Source: Thiothrix sp. UBA5583
GTDB lineage: Bacteria; Pseudomonadota; Gammaproteobacteria; Thiotrichales; Thiotrichaceae
Direction: 5' to 3'
Length of the DNA stretch: 46,750 nt
Assembly: GCA_002425225.1 (NCBI GenBank)
Contig: DILV01000025.1
Coordinates: forward strand, 1 to 46,750
In this document: positions 31,640 through 40,540 of the stretch, piece by piece
Layout of the letters: each line of letters begins with the position of its first letter
Position numbering within the stretch: the stretch's first letter is position 1
Notes under the pieces: generated by a model
Seen by the model: the letters and a program-made list of their open reading frames with translations, nothing else
Databases searched by the model: none
What the model was told of the DNA's origin: nothing
Made by a program: the position numbers and the translations under genes

Positions 31640-33222
31640 TAACCCTGGACATAATGCCGCCGCTGATGTTCGCAGGGCTGGTGCTGTTCATGCTGTTCGG
31701 CTTCCCGGTGGCGTTTTCACTGATGGCGGTGGGGCTGTTCTTTGGCTTCATTTCGATTGAAATGGGCTTTTTTACGCTGGAGTTTTTGCAGGCCATCCCG
31801 CAGCGGATTTTTGGTAGCGTGATCGCCAATGAATTGTTGCTGGCGATACCGTTTTTCACCTTCATGGGTGCAGTACTGGAACGTAGCCGTCTGGCAGAGG
31901 ATATGCTCGATTCGATGGGGCAGTTGTTCGGGCGGATGCGTGGGGGCTTGGGCTATTCGGTGATTCTGGTCAGCTTTGTGCTAGGGGCAATTACCGGCAC
32001 GGTGGCAGCGCAGGTGATTGCAATGGCGATGATTTCGCTCCCCGTTATGATGCGTTATGGCTATAACATGCGCTACACCACCGGGGTACTGGCTGCTTCC
32101 GGGACGATTGCGCAGATTGTGCCGCCCTCCTTGGTACTGATCATCCTCGCCGACCAGTTGAAAACGCCGACGGCTAGCGCGGATGTGGGCACGATGTATC
32201 TGGCGGCATGGATTCCCGCCGCCCTCCAGATCAGCCTGTTCCTGTTGTACACCTTTTTCCTGACCCGCATCCGCCCGGACTGGCTGCCGGGGATACCGGA
32301 AGACAAGATCGAACTGAAAGGCGCGGCCTTGTGGAAGAAAGCCTTGCGCGGAATTATCCCTACCGCCGTGCTGATTTTTCTGGTGCTGGGGACGATCATG
32401 CTGGGGATTGCCACCCCGACTGAATCGGGTGCAATGGGCGCGATGGGTGCAGTGTTGCTGGCATTCCTGCGCCGCCAACAACTGGGCGGTACAGCAGAAT
32501 GGGCAAGCCTGATCAAGCAGGCGTACAAGAATACGGCGCGTATCACCTCGATGGTGGTGTTCATCCTGATTGGGGCGACCACGTTTTCGGTGGTGTTCCA
32601 GGGCGTGGATGGCGGGCATTGGGTGGAAAGCCTGTTTAGTGACTTGCCCGGTGGCTGGGTCAGCTTCCTGATCATCGTCAACCTGTTCATTTTCTTTTTG
32701 GCGTTTTTCCTCGATTTCTTTGAGATCGTGTTCATCCTCGTACCGTTACTGGCTCCGGTGGCGCAGAAAATCCTCACCCCGGAACTGGAAGCGATGGGCT
32801 TTAGTGGTGCGGATGCTGCGACCGCCGCGCTGGTGTGGTTTGGCATTACCTTGAGCATCAATATCCAGACCTCGTTCATGCACCCGCCGTTCGGGTTTGC
32901 GCTGTTCTATTTGCGCGGGGTTGCGCCGAAAGAGGTGAAAAGCAGCGACATTTACTGGGGAGCAGTGCCCTGGGTGGTGTTGCAGATGATCATGACGGTG
33001 ATCGTGATGTTCTCGCCGGGGCTGGTGACGGCCTTGCTGGACAAGGGTCATGCACAGGTGCAACAGGGGCAGGAGTTGAACTTCACTATTGAAAACGGCA
33101 AACCGGCAACAAGTCCGGGCAGTGGGGACATTCCGTTCCAACTGGATGGGCAGGCTCCCGCCAAACCGCAGGAACCTGCCAAATCACCAAGTGGCGAAAT
33201 CCAGTTTCAACTGGACAAGTGA
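31636..33222 (+). CDS. dctM: TRAP transporter large permease DctM
   Basis: A 528-residue polytopic membrane protein of the TRAP large subunit family (about 12-13 helices). Family features include GAITGTVAAQVIAMAMISLPVMMRYGY, the hairpin IAQIVPPSLVLIILADQL, and ATPTESGAMGAMGAVLLAF. The C-terminus carries an unusual soluble tail of about 60 residues after the last helix, rich in Pro, Gln and Lys, with the near-repeat SGDIPFQLDG / SGEIQFQLDK. The tail's role is unknown. It is convergent with rraA, whose stop abuts its own. Confidence 0.93.
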   Translation: MITLDIMPPLMFAGLVLFMLFGFPVAFSLMAVGLFFGFISIEMGFFTLEFLQAIPQRIFGSVIANELLLAIPFFTFMGAVLERSRLAEDMLDSMGQLFGRMRGGLGYSVILVSFVLGAITGTVAAQVIAMAMISLPVMMRYGYNMRYTTGVLAASGTIAQIVPPSLVLIILADQLKTPTASADVGTMYLAAWIPAALQISLFLLYTFFLTRIRPDWLPGIPEDKIELKGAALWKKALRGIIPTAVLIFLVLGTIMLGIATPTESGAMGAMGAVLLAFLRRQQLGGTAEWASLIKQAYKNTARITSMVVFILIGATTFSVVFQGVDGGHWVESLFSDLPGGWVSFLIIVNLFIFFLAFFLDFFEIVFILVPLLAPVAQKILTPELEAMGFSGADAATAALVWFGITLSINIQTSFMHPPFGFALFYLRGVAPKEVKSSDIYWGAVPWVVLQMIMTVIVMFSPGLVTALLDKGHAQVQQGQELNFTIENGKPATSPGSGDIPFQLDGQAPAKPQEPAKSPSGEIQFQLDK

Positions 33223-33714
33223 TTACTCACCAAGCAAGGGGACGGGAGACACGATCATCCCGTCCTCATCCGAATACAGATACTGCCCCGGTGTAAACGT
33301 GACATCATGGAAACGTACCACTTCATTGCGCAAACCCACGCCACGCTTGACGCTCTTCAGCGGCAAAGTGCCGAGGGCTTTTACGCCAATATCCATCAGG
33401 CCGATGTCCACGGAATCGCGGATCAGACCGTAAACGACGATGCCATTCCAGCCGTTTTTCACCGCTTTTTCGGCGAGCATATCGCCCAGCAGGGCGCAAC
33501 GGGTAGAACCACCGCCATCCACCACCAGCACTTTGCCCTTGCCATCTTCGGCAACCAGTTCGCGTACCAGTGAGTTGTCTTCGTAAATCTTGATGGTAAC
33601 GATTTCGCCAGAAAATTTGCTGCGACCACCGTAGTTGTTGAAACCCGGCTGTACCACTTGCAGTGGCTTGTCTTCGTTGGCGTCGAGCAGGTCGGCTGTT
33701 TTGAAATCTGTCAT
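33223..33714 (-). CDS. rraA: RraA family protein
   Basis: A 163-residue protein of the RraA family: [38 protein letters not shown] carries the conserved loop, and Arg/Asp of the GLIRDS motif match the metal/substrate site of relatives that act as 4-hydroxy-4-methyl-2-oxoglutarate aldolase or oxaloacetate decarboxylase. In enterics RraA inhibits RNase E instead. The ATG at 33714 is preceded by AAGGAG; an upstream GTG/ATG start at 33762 would read into the repeat. It lies between the TRAP genes and aceA, which favours, but does not prove, a 2-oxo acid role. Confidence 0.9.
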   Translation of the reverse strand: MTDFKTADLLDANEDKPLQVVQPGFNNYGGRSKFSGEIVTIKIYEDNSLVRELVAEDGKGKVLVVDGGGSTRCALLGDMLAEKAVKNGWNGIVVYGLIRDSVDIGLMDIGVKALGTLPLKSVKRGVGLRNEVVRFHDVTFTPGQYLYSDEDGMIVSPVPLLGE

Positions 33715-33733
33715 GAGGAATGCTCCTTCGGAG

Positions 33734-33855
33734 TACCCCTCACCCCAACCCCTCTCCCTCAAGGGGAGAGGGGCTAAGAAAGAAGAGGGGTAAGAAAATA
33801 GATTTCCTGTCCCCCCTCTCCCCTTGAGGGAGAGGGGGTTAGGGGGTGAGGGGGT
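33734..33855. repeat. Inverted-repeat element, copy 2
   Basis: A 122 bp relative of the element at 30970-31096. It begins TACCCCTCACCCCAACCCC (33734) and ends with the complementary GGGGTTAGGGGGTGAGGGGG (near 33836-33855); the inner CTCTCCCTCAAGGGGAGAGG units match copy 1. It fills the space between the aceA stop and the rraA start. Read towards rraA, its near end (GTTGGGGTGAGGGGTACTC) is the same sequence that faces dctQ in copy 1. Confidence 0.8.
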
Positions 33856-33857
33856 TC

Positions 33858-35171
33858 TTAGTGGAACTGCTCTTCTTCAGTAGAACCGGTCAGTGCAGTT
33901 ACGGAAGAAGCGCCACCCTGGATGACCGTGGTAACGTCGTCGAAGTAACCAACGCCAACTTCCTGCTGGTGAGAGACGAAGGTGTAACCTTTGTCACGCG
34001 CAGCGAATTCTGGCTCTTGTACCATTTCGACGTAGTGCTTCATGCCTTCGCCGCGAGCGTAAGCGTGCGCGAACTGGAAGGTGTTGTACCAGTTGACGTG
34101 GATACCTGCCAGGGTGATGAACTGGTACTTGTAGCCCAGTGCGGACAGCTCTTCTTGGAAGGAAGCGATCTGGCTGTCAGACAGGTTCTTCTTCCAGTTG
34201 AAGGAAGGTGAGCAGTTGTAAGACAGCAACTGACCAGGGCACGCCGCTTGTACTGCCTGAGCGAATTCACGCGCGAAGCCGATGTCAGGTGTGCCGGTTT
34301 CACACCAAACCAGATCTGCGTAAGGCGCGTAAGCGATACCACGGCTGATGGCCTGTTCCAGACCGTTCTTGACGCGGTAGAAACCTTCAGCAGTACGCTC
34401 GCCAGTCAGGAATGCCTTGTCGTTGGCGTCGTGGTCGGAAGTCAGCAGGTTGGCTGCTTCAGCGTCAGTACGTGCCAGAACGATGGTAGGAACGCCCATC
34501 ACGTCAGCAGCGAAACGTGCTGCAATCAGCTTCTCAACCGCTTCGTTGGTTGGAACCAGCACTTTACCGCCCATGTGACCGCACTTTTTCACCGCAGCCA
34601 ACTGGTCTTCAAAGTGAACGCCCGCAGCACCAGCAACGATCATGCTTTTCATCAGTTCAAAAGCGTTCAGGACGCCACCGAAACCGGCTTCAGCATCCGC
34701 CACGATTGGCAGGAAGTAGTCGATGAAGTTTTCGTCGCCTGGATTAATGCCTTTAGCCCACTGAATTTCATCCGCACGCTGGAAAGTGTTATTGATGCGA
34801 CGCACCATAGTAGGTACGGAGTTATACGCATACAGGGACTGGTCAGGGTACATGGTTTCAGAGGTGTTGCCGTCAGCAGCAACCTGCCAGCCGGACAGGT
34901 AAACCGCTTCCAAGCCCGCTTTGGCTTGCTGCATGGCTTGACCCGCAGTGATAGCACCAAAAGCATTGACGTAGCCTTTTTTAGCACCGCCATTAACTTT
35001 TTCCCACAGTTTTTCTGCACCACGCTTAGCCAGAGTATATTCAGGCTGGAGAGAGCCGCGCAGACGCACGACGTCTTCTGCGGTGTAGCCGCGCTTGACG
35101 TTTGCCCAACGTGGGTTTTCTGCCCAGTCTTTTTTCAGTGCTGCAATTTGCGCTTCACGAGTCATAGTCAT
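33858..35171 (-). CDS. aceA: Isocitrate lyase
   Basis: Splits isocitrate into glyoxylate and succinate in the glyoxylate shunt, allowing growth on acetate or fatty acids. The 437-residue sequence has the catalytic motif KKCGHMGGK (Cys197), the Mg-binding ADAEAGFGG, and [17 protein letters not shown]. Its length and sequence match the E. coli-type enzyme. The ATG at 35171 has AGGAG 8 bp upstream; another ATG at 35165 is less well placed. A 180 bp leader contains a GTGTCGACAAT site related to palindromes upstream of mqo. Malate synthase is not in the window. Confidence 0.97.
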   Translation of the reverse strand: MTMTREAQIAALKKDWAENPRWANVKRGYTAEDVVRLRGSLQPEYTLAKRGAEKLWEKVNGGAKKGYVNAFGAITAGQAMQQAKAGLEAVYLSGWQVAADGNTSETMYPDQSLYAYNSVPTMVRRINNTFQRADEIQWAKGINPGDENFIDYFLPIVADAEAGFGGVLNAFELMKSMIVAGAAGVHFEDQLAAVKKCGHMGGKVLVPTNEAVEKLIAARFAADVMGVPTIVLARTDAEAANLLTSDHDANDKAFLTGERTAEGFYRVKNGLEQAISRGIAYAPYADLVWCETGTPDIGFAREFAQAVQAACPGQLLSYNCSPSFNWKKNLSDSQIASFQEELSALGYKYQFITLAGIHVNWYNTFQFAHAYARGEGMKHYVEMVQEPEFAARDKGYTFVSHQQEVGVGYFDDVTTVIQGGASSVTALTGSTEEEQFH

Positions 35172-35299
35172 GTAAAAGTCTCCTCAGAGTCTGATGAAGT
35201 GAACGAAACCGGTAAAAATTTTCCAGGCTAACACCTGCGGGCAGTACAATTGCACTACCCTTCCTCCTCGTGTCCGCTTTTGCGAATCTCTCAATTATG

Positions 35300-35361
35300 T
35301 GTCAACAATTCTTGCGATTGATGGTCGCCCGATGTTATGTGACAGTTAAAGTGTCGACAAT
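35300..35361 (-). promoter_or_regulatory. aceA upstream region with two TGTCGACAAT-like sites
   Basis: GTGTCGACAAT at 35351-35361 differs by one base from the ATTGTCGACAAT palindromes upstream of mqo, and a weaker copy, GTGTCAACAAT, lies at about 35299-35309. They are 130-190 bp before the aceA start. A possible mqo terminator, CCTGA/TCAGG (35376-35392), lies just before. Shared control of mqo and aceA is inferred. Confidence 0.45.
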
Positions 35362-35410
35362 AAAATTAATTCAATCCTGACCATTGATCAGGCCAATAAT
35401 GCGACCCGTT

Positions 35411-36925
35411 TCAAGCTGCCGCTTCAGCCTGTTCCTCTGCCTCGACCAGTTTAAGCGTCGATAGAGTATGAGCGCGGATATGCTGTAACAACTCCACGTC
35501 TTTGATTAATGATTGACCATAAGATGGAATCATCTGCTTGAGTTTTGCTTGCCACGCAGGGGAAGCCATGTCAGCAACAAAGCATTTTTCCAACACCTGC
35601 AACATGGCTGTCACCGTAACAGAAGCCCCCGGTGAAGCACCCAGCAGCGCCGCAATAGTGCCATCTTTTGCAGCCAGTACTTCAGTACCGAATTCCAGCT
35701 TGCCACCTTTTTGCGGGTCTTTCTTGATGATCTGCACGCGCTGACCAGCCGTTGCCAGTGTCCAGTCGTCATTATTGGCATTGGGGAAATATTCACGCAA
35801 GGCATTCATGCGTGACGTGTGGGTTTGCAGTACCTCGGTGATCAGGTAACGGATCAAATCCATGCTGCCCATACCCACTTTCAACATCGGCCACAAGTTA
35901 TTCAGCCGGATGCTACCAAACAGGTCTGTAAAAGAACCCTGTTTGAGGAATTTGGTAGTAAAACCGGCAAACGGCCCAAACAGCAGGGCATTTTCACCAT
36001 CAATGACGCGCGTATCCAGATGCGGCACCGACATGGGCGGAGCACCGATAGAGGCTTTGCCGTAAACCTTGGCGAAATGCTGGCGCACAATCTCGGGCTT
36101 TTTGCATACCAGCCACTGACCACTGACCGGAAAACCGCCATAGCCTTTGCCTTCAGGAATTCCTGACATCTGCAACAGGGGCAACGCACCGCCACCCGCA
36201 CCCAGAAAAACAAACCGGGCAGAGAAACTGACAGAATCAAAAATACTGTTTGTACTGGTAGCACGGACATACCAGCGTCCATCAGGCTGTTTCTTGATGG
36301 CGCTAACATCGTGACCAGCCAGCAATTCAAAGTCACTAAAGGCTTGCAGGCTGCCAACCATACTGCGGGTCAGGGAACCAAAGTTAATGTCGGAACCATG
36401 CATTACCCGTGTTCCAGCAACCTTTTGCGCAGGATCACGCCCATCCATAACCAAAGGCATCCATTCACGCAAAACTGCCGGATCTTCGCTGTATTCCATC
36501 CCGTCGAACATGTGATGTTGCCCGATGGCTGCAAAGCGTTTGCGCAAGAATTCAACGTTTTTGTCGCCCCAGACAAAACTTAGGTGAGGTGTCGGGTTAA
36601 TAAAGGAAGAGGGTTCAGGCAATGCGCCCTGCTCGACAAGGTAAGACCAGAATTGCAGGGTACGCTCAAAGGATTCATTGATTGCAAACGCCTTGCTGGC
36701 ATCAACGGTTCCGTCCGGTTTTTCCGGGGTATAGTTCAGTTCGCAATAGGCAGCATGACCAGTACCGGCATTATTCCAGCCACTGGTACTTTCCATGGCA
36801 ACGTCCTCCAGACGCTCAACCATTACCATCGACAGGGAAGGATTCAACTGTTTGAGCAACACACCCAAGGTTGCACTCATTGTCCCCGCGCCCACCAGCA
36901 AAACATCAACCTGCTTCGTAGCCAT
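35411..36925 (-). CDS. mqo: Malate:quinone oxidoreductase
   Basis: A 504-residue FAD-dependent, membrane-associated enzyme that oxidises malate to oxaloacetate and passes electrons to quinone. The N-terminal dinucleotide fold is DVLLVGAGTMSATLGVLLKQL; family stretches include STSGWNNAGTGHAAYCELNYTP, VWGDKNVEFLRKRF and LLGASPGASVTVTAMLQVL. The ATG at 36925 is preferred over an in-frame start at 36991 because GAAGG lies upstream and the glycine motif begins soon after. It is upstream of aceA on the same strand. It likely replaces or supplements NAD-malate dehydrogenase during growth on C2/C4 acids. Confidence 0.96.
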   Translation of the reverse strand: MATKQVDVLLVGAGTMSATLGVLLKQLNPSLSMVMVERLEDVAMESTSGWNNAGTGHAAYCELNYTPEKPDGTVDASKAFAINESFERTLQFWSYLVEQGALPEPSSFINPTPHLSFVWGDKNVEFLRKRFAAIGQHHMFDGMEYSEDPAVLREWMPLVMDGRDPAQKVAGTRVMHGSDINFGSLTRSMVGSLQAFSDFELLAGHDVSAIKKQPDGRWYVRATSTNSIFDSVSFSARFVFLGAGGGALPLLQMSGIPEGKGYGGFPVSGQWLVCKKPEIVRQHFAKVYGKASIGAPPMSVPHLDTRVIDGENALLFGPFAGFTTKFLKQGSFTDLFGSIRLNNLWPMLKVGMGSMDLIRYLITEVLQTHTSRMNALREYFPNANNDDWTLATAGQRVQIIKKDPQKGGKLEFGTEVLAAKDGTIAALLGASPGASVTVTAMLQVLEKCFVADMASPAWQAKLKQMIPSYGQSLIKDVELLQHIRAHTLSTLKLVEAEEQAEAAA

Positions 36926-37016
36926 ACTTACCTTCAACACCCAAGATGACGGAGACACAGATGATAAAACGGGAAAGCAGCTAATTTCCACTCAAAAAAT
37001 GATTATTTTTTGCACA

Positions 37017-37193
37017 ATTGTCGACAATGCTGCAACGCAAACAGGCTCCAAGCCTTATAAAATGCGGCATTGCAGCATTTTTGGCAAATGGAAATTTTCT
37101 TTCCAGCTCGCACAAGTAGGCACACAATCAGTAGCTGAACAAGCTAGCCAGGCATTGATAGAATACTGATCCACAATGGGTATTGTCGACAAT
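37017..37193 (-). promoter_or_regulatory. mqo control region: two perfect ATTGTCGACAAT palindromes
   Basis: The 12 bp palindrome ATTGTCGACAAT occurs at 37017-37028 and again at 37182-37193, 165 bp apart. A TATAAG (-10-like, minus strand, 37054-37059) lies between them, so the first would be just downstream of the start of transcription, where a repressor would act. A GntR-type regulator is a reasonable guess for a site of this shape. The remaining intergenic DNA to fadL (351 bp in all) holds only the fadL terminator. Confidence 0.55.
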
Positions 37194-37223
37194 ATAAATT
37201 CTGTGTTGCGCTAGTGCAGGCAT

Positions 37224-37250
37224 AAAAAAAGCGGAGACTAGCCCCGCTTC
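37224..37250 (-). terminator. Rho-independent terminator after fadL
   Basis: On the minus strand, AAGCGGGG and CTCCGCTT form a stem with one G-T pair and a short loop, followed by a run of seven T (37224-37230). Confidence 0.85.
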
Positions 37251-37276
37251 ACTCTCCTCCTATCAAATTCTTTTGC

Positions 37277-38494
37277 TCAGAATTCTACGCTGTATGCAAC
37301 ACCGACAGCATTCTGATCCATACTCAAATCAAACAAGTCCGAGCCTTGAACCAAATCTTTATTGCTGCCTTTAACTGTATTATCAAAAGCATGAACATAA
37401 GATGCTATGAGTTTAGACTTAGATGATAGCTTCACTTCTGTACCAAGGGAAACATGATTTTCAACTACAGCAGGAGCCAAAACACCAGCAGTTGTATCTT
37501 CAGAGCCGACAGGAGATTTACCCCGATTTACACCTGCCATGATCGCAACTTTATCTGTAACTTTGTGCTTTACACCTAACTTATAAACGGTTTGATTATC
37601 CCAACCAAAAGCATCCTTGACAGCATCAATCTTAGCATAATCAATACGCTGAATATCAGCAGCCACCAATGTTTTAGGCGTAGCTTGCCATGCAACCCCT
37701 ACTGTAGTAGCGGCAGGAACATCAAGTGATTTATGCCCCCCAAAAGTATAAGTATCGAAATCCCCCATTGCCACCTTGGTTCTATGTGAAACACCTGCAG
37801 TAACACTAGGAGATATTTTACCTTGCCAACCTACAGTTGCACCTAAACCAGTAGAGTCCTCATAATTGTAAGCATGTCCCGGAAAAGTAAAACCTGGGTT
37901 AACTTTTATCTTATGTCTAACCAAGTTGGCAGATATACCGACTGCATTATTCTCATTGATCTTATAAGAAATTGTTGGAGATACAAATAATTGCTGATAG
38001 TCTACCCCTGCTTCAGAACCAATGCTTGCACCTGCGGGGAGCGCACCAGGAAATGTCAAGGGAATAGCGAAAGGATTAGCTTTTTCATAAGACGTATTCA
38101 TTCCACCATTGCCATAAACAACAACACCGGCGGAAACTTTTTCATTAATTTGTTTCTTATATCCAGCTTCAGGAATAAAAAAGGTATCTTTTCCATTTCC
38201 ATCATACTCAGTATCAGCGGGCATACCTACGGCTGTCCCATTAAACTCAGCTTTCCGGCTTGGCATAAATACCTCTACACCAACATCATATCCATCGCGG
38301 ATAAAGGCTCCTGACGCAGGGTTAGTTCCCATGCTCATCGTATTGGCAGCATAACCAGCACCTGCCCCACCCATTGCACGGTGTTCCATACCTACGCCAG
38401 TAGGTGCCAAACCATTGGTTGCAAAAGCAGCTTGAGAACCGAGAGCAAGCAAAATAGATGATGCCAGCAAGGTTTTGTTGATTGCGCGACGCAT
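37277..38494 (-). CDS. fadL: FadL/OmpP1/TodX-family outer membrane channel
   Basis: A 405-residue outer membrane beta-barrel for uptake of fatty acids or other hydrophobic compounds. It has a signal peptide (MRRAINKTLLASSILLALGSQAAFA), then the family's N-terminal plug NGLAPTGVGMEHRAMGGAGAGYAANTMSMGTNPASGAF, and ends in a barrel strand with terminal Phe (GVAYSVEF). The ATG at 38494 has GGAGGAG 6 bp upstream; in-frame codons up to 38563 are not needed. Base composition is clearly lower in GC than its neighbours (some 60 bp lines about 37%), possibly from transfer or expression-driven codon use. It fits with aceA next door: fatty acids need the glyoxylate shunt. Confidence 0.92.
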   Translation of the reverse strand: MRRAINKTLLASSILLALGSQAAFATNGLAPTGVGMEHRAMGGAGAGYAANTMSMGTNPASGAFIRDGYDVGVEVFMPSRKAEFNGTAVGMPADTEYDGNGKDTFFIPEAGYKKQINEKVSAGVVVYGNGGMNTSYEKANPFAIPLTFPGALPAGASIGSEAGVDYQQLFVSPTISYKINENNAVGISANLVRHKIKVNPGFTFPGHAYNYEDSTGLGATVGWQGKISPSVTAGVSHRTKVAMGDFDTYTFGGHKSLDVPAATTVGVAWQATPKTLVAADIQRIDYAKIDAVKDAFGWDNQTVYKLGVKHKVTDKVAIMAGVNRGKSPVGSEDTTAGVLAPAVVENHVSLGTEVKLSSKSKLIASYVHAFDNTVKGSNKDLVQGSDLFDLSMDQNAVGVAYSVEF

Positions 38495-38644
38495 GTAACT
38501 CCTCCAGAACGATTTTGTCGTAAATTTATCAATCTTTGTTGCAGAATAGTGACAGAGCATCATTGAGCTGTCAAATGGTTATTATTGACCTCCTCAATGA
38601 TCATTCAGAATATTCGGATATAATAAAATTAGCGATTCGTTATA

Positions 38645-39382
38645 TTACAGCAATAGCGCCTCAACTTTCAGCAGGTCTTCCTCCGTATCTACCCCAGCCC
38701 CTGGCACTTGCATTGCCATATCCACATGAATTTTGTAGCCATAGGATAGTGCCCGCAGTTGTTCCAGCTTTTCCAGTTGTTCCGGCAGCGTTGGTGTCAA
38801 TCCGGCAAATGCCTTAAGGAAACTTGCCCGATAGGCATACATGCCGATATGCCGCAAGGCATAGTCCCGCACTGCCATGCCCGCATCGCGCTGGAACGGA
38901 ATTAGGGCACGGCTGAAATACAACGCCATGCCCGTTTCATCCCGCACGACCTTGACGACATTCGGATTCACAAAATCAGCTTCATCCGCAATCGGTGTAG
39001 CCAACGTGGCAATACCCGCCTGCGGAAAACGAGCCAGATTACGCGCCAACTGATGCAAATTGGCAACTGGCGTCAGGGGCTCGTCACCTTGCAGGTTGAC
39101 CACAATGGTGTCATCTGCCCAGCCCTGTTGTTGCACCACTTCTGCCAGCCGGTCACTGCCGGTTTCATGGGTGGAAGCCGTCATCGCAACCTGCGCCCCG
39201 AAACCCGCACAGACAGCACGGATGCGTTCATCGTCTGTCGCCACCAGCACAGTGGCGAACCCCGCTTCCAGTGCCCGTTCATGCACATGCTGGATCAAGG
39301 GTTTGCCTGCCAGCAGACGCAAGGGTTTGCCCGGCAAACGGGAAGAACCGTAGCGGGCAGGAATCACCAGAACCGTATTCAT
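38645..39382 (-). CDS. kdsB: 3-deoxy-manno-octulosonate cytidylyltransferase
   Basis: Activates KDO with CTP to CMP-KDO for the inner core of lipopolysaccharide. The 245-residue sequence shows the family's start [31 protein letters not shown], and [10 protein letters not shown], with the C-terminal [12 protein letters not shown]. The start overlaps the Trm112 gene's stop by 4 bp (ATGA). It is the last gene of exbB-exbD-msbA-lpxK-Trm112-kdsB. No clear terminator is visible in the 80 bp before the fadL region. Confidence 0.97.
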   Translation of the reverse strand: MNTVLVIPARYGSSRLPGKPLRLLAGKPLIQHVHERALEAGFATVLVATDDERIRAVCAGFGAQVAMTASTHETGSDRLAEVVQQQGWADDTIVVNLQGDEPLTPVANLHQLARNLARFPQAGIATLATPIADEADFVNPNVVKVVRDETGMALYFSRALIPFQRDAGMAVRDYALRHIGMYAYRASFLKAFAGLTPTLPEQLEKLEQLRALSYGYKIHVDMAMQVPGAGVDTEEDLLKVEALLL

Positions 39383-39570
39383 TCAGCCAGTTGCTCCACC
39401 TCTTCCTGGGTCAAAGGGCGGGCTTCCTCTTCCAACATGACCGGAATGTTGTCGCGGATCGGATAAGCCAGACGTGCCGATTTAGAAATCAGTTCCTGTT
39501 TGGCCTTGTCATAAATCAGCGGCCCTTTGGTCACGGGGCAAGCCAGAATTTCCAGCAATTTCTTGTCCAT
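39379..39570 (-). CDS. Trm112 family protein (YcaR-like)
   Basis: A 63-residue Trm112/YcaR family protein: [29 protein letters not shown], then the second half [14 protein letters not shown]. The usual zinc-ribbon cysteine pair is reduced: one CPVTKGPL motif with a single cysteine, as in E. coli YcaR. Such proteins are often translationally linked to lpxK and kdsB; their role there is unknown. AAGGAT precedes the ATG. It overlaps the end of lpxK by 62 bp and kdsB by 4 bp. Confidence 0.92.
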   Translation of the reverse strand: MDKKLLEILACPVTKGPLIYDKAKQELISKSARLAYPIRDNIPVMLEEEARPLTQEEVEQLAE

Positions 39571-40540
39571 GATGAAATCCTTGTAAATGTGTCAGCAATG
39601 TTTGGGTCAATTCGGCATCCAGCGCAGCCTCAACTGGCAAATACCAGCAATGGCGATTGGCGAATGGGCGGCATTTTACCGCATCTTTCTCTGTCATCAG
39701 GATAGGCCGGGTATCCCCGAAATGCAGCTCCTTGCCGGAAAAAGCATGATGATCTGGGTAAATACAGGGCTCAACCTGCAAACCAGCCTGTTCCAGAGTG
39801 TGGATGAAACGTTGTGGATTACCGATTCCCGTCACAACTCGCACACTTTGCCCTGTCAGAGTCTGTAATGGCTTGCGCTCACCCGTGGCGAGATTAACCA
39901 GCGTATCGCCCCGCATGTGCATGTTTTCACCATTGATCGCCACAACATCACAGGCTGACAGACGGCTGAGCGATTCACGTAATGGTCCGGCAGGCAGGCA
40001 CAAGCCATTGCCAAAACGCCGTTGCCCATCCACCACGCAGATTTCCAGATCACGCCCCATGCGGTAATGTTGCAAACCGTCATCAGCAACGATGATGTTG
40101 CAGGCATACTGGTCAAGAAGCCGGGAAATGGCTTGATTACGGTCTTTGCCAATTACCAAAGAGACATTGGTGCGTTGAACGATCAGCAAAGGTTCATCAC
40201 CAACTTCACTGGCGGAAGCATTGGCAGAAACATCGCGCCATCCCCCCTTGTCCAAGGTTACGCCATATCCCCGGCTTACCACCCCCGGTTTGAAACCCAT
40301 CGCCCGCAAGTGTTCCACCAACCAGATCACCAGCGGTGTCTTGCCAGTGCCACCGACGGAAATGTTGCCCACCACAATCACCGGAACAGCATGTTTAACC
40401 TGTTTACGTCGTTGCAACTGGCGGTTCAGAGCACTCAGCAGACAGAAAACGCCGGTCAATGGCAACAGCAGGTATTTGCCCAGCCAGCCATCGCCGTACC
40501 AGACATTCAGCAACCAGCGTTCAAGTGCTTGCTTCATCAT
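39509..40540 (-). CDS. lpxK: Tetraacyldisaccharide 4'-kinase
   Basis: Phosphorylates the 4'-position of the lipid A precursor at the inner membrane. The 343-residue product has an N-terminal membrane-associating helix ([20 protein letters not shown]), the P-loop [13 protein letters not shown], the RGYG motif, and [10 protein letters not shown]. The ATG at 40540 is followed by a second ATG, and both lie inside the end of msbA (20 bp overlap), suggesting translational coupling; no separate Shine-Dalgarno is seen. An in-frame start at 40657 would overlap msbA too far. The C-terminus extends 62 bp into the Trm112 gene. Confidence 0.95.
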   Translation of the reverse strand: MMKQALERWLLNVWYGDGWLGKYLLLPLTGVFCLLSALNRQLQRRKQVKHAVPVIVVGNISVGGTGKTPLVIWLVEHLRAMGFKPGVVSRGYGVTLDKGGWRDVSANASASEVGDEPLLIVQRTNVSLVIGKDRNQAISRLLDQYACNIIVADDGLQHYRMGRDLEICVVDGQRRFGNGLCLPAGPLRESLSRLSACDVVAINGENMHMRGDTLVNLATGERKPLQTLTGQSVRVVTGIGNPQRFIHTLEQAGLQVEPCIYPDHHAFSGKELHFGDTRPILMTEKDAVKCRPFANRHCWYLPVEAALDAELTQTLLTHLQGFHHGQEIAGNSGLPRDQRAADL

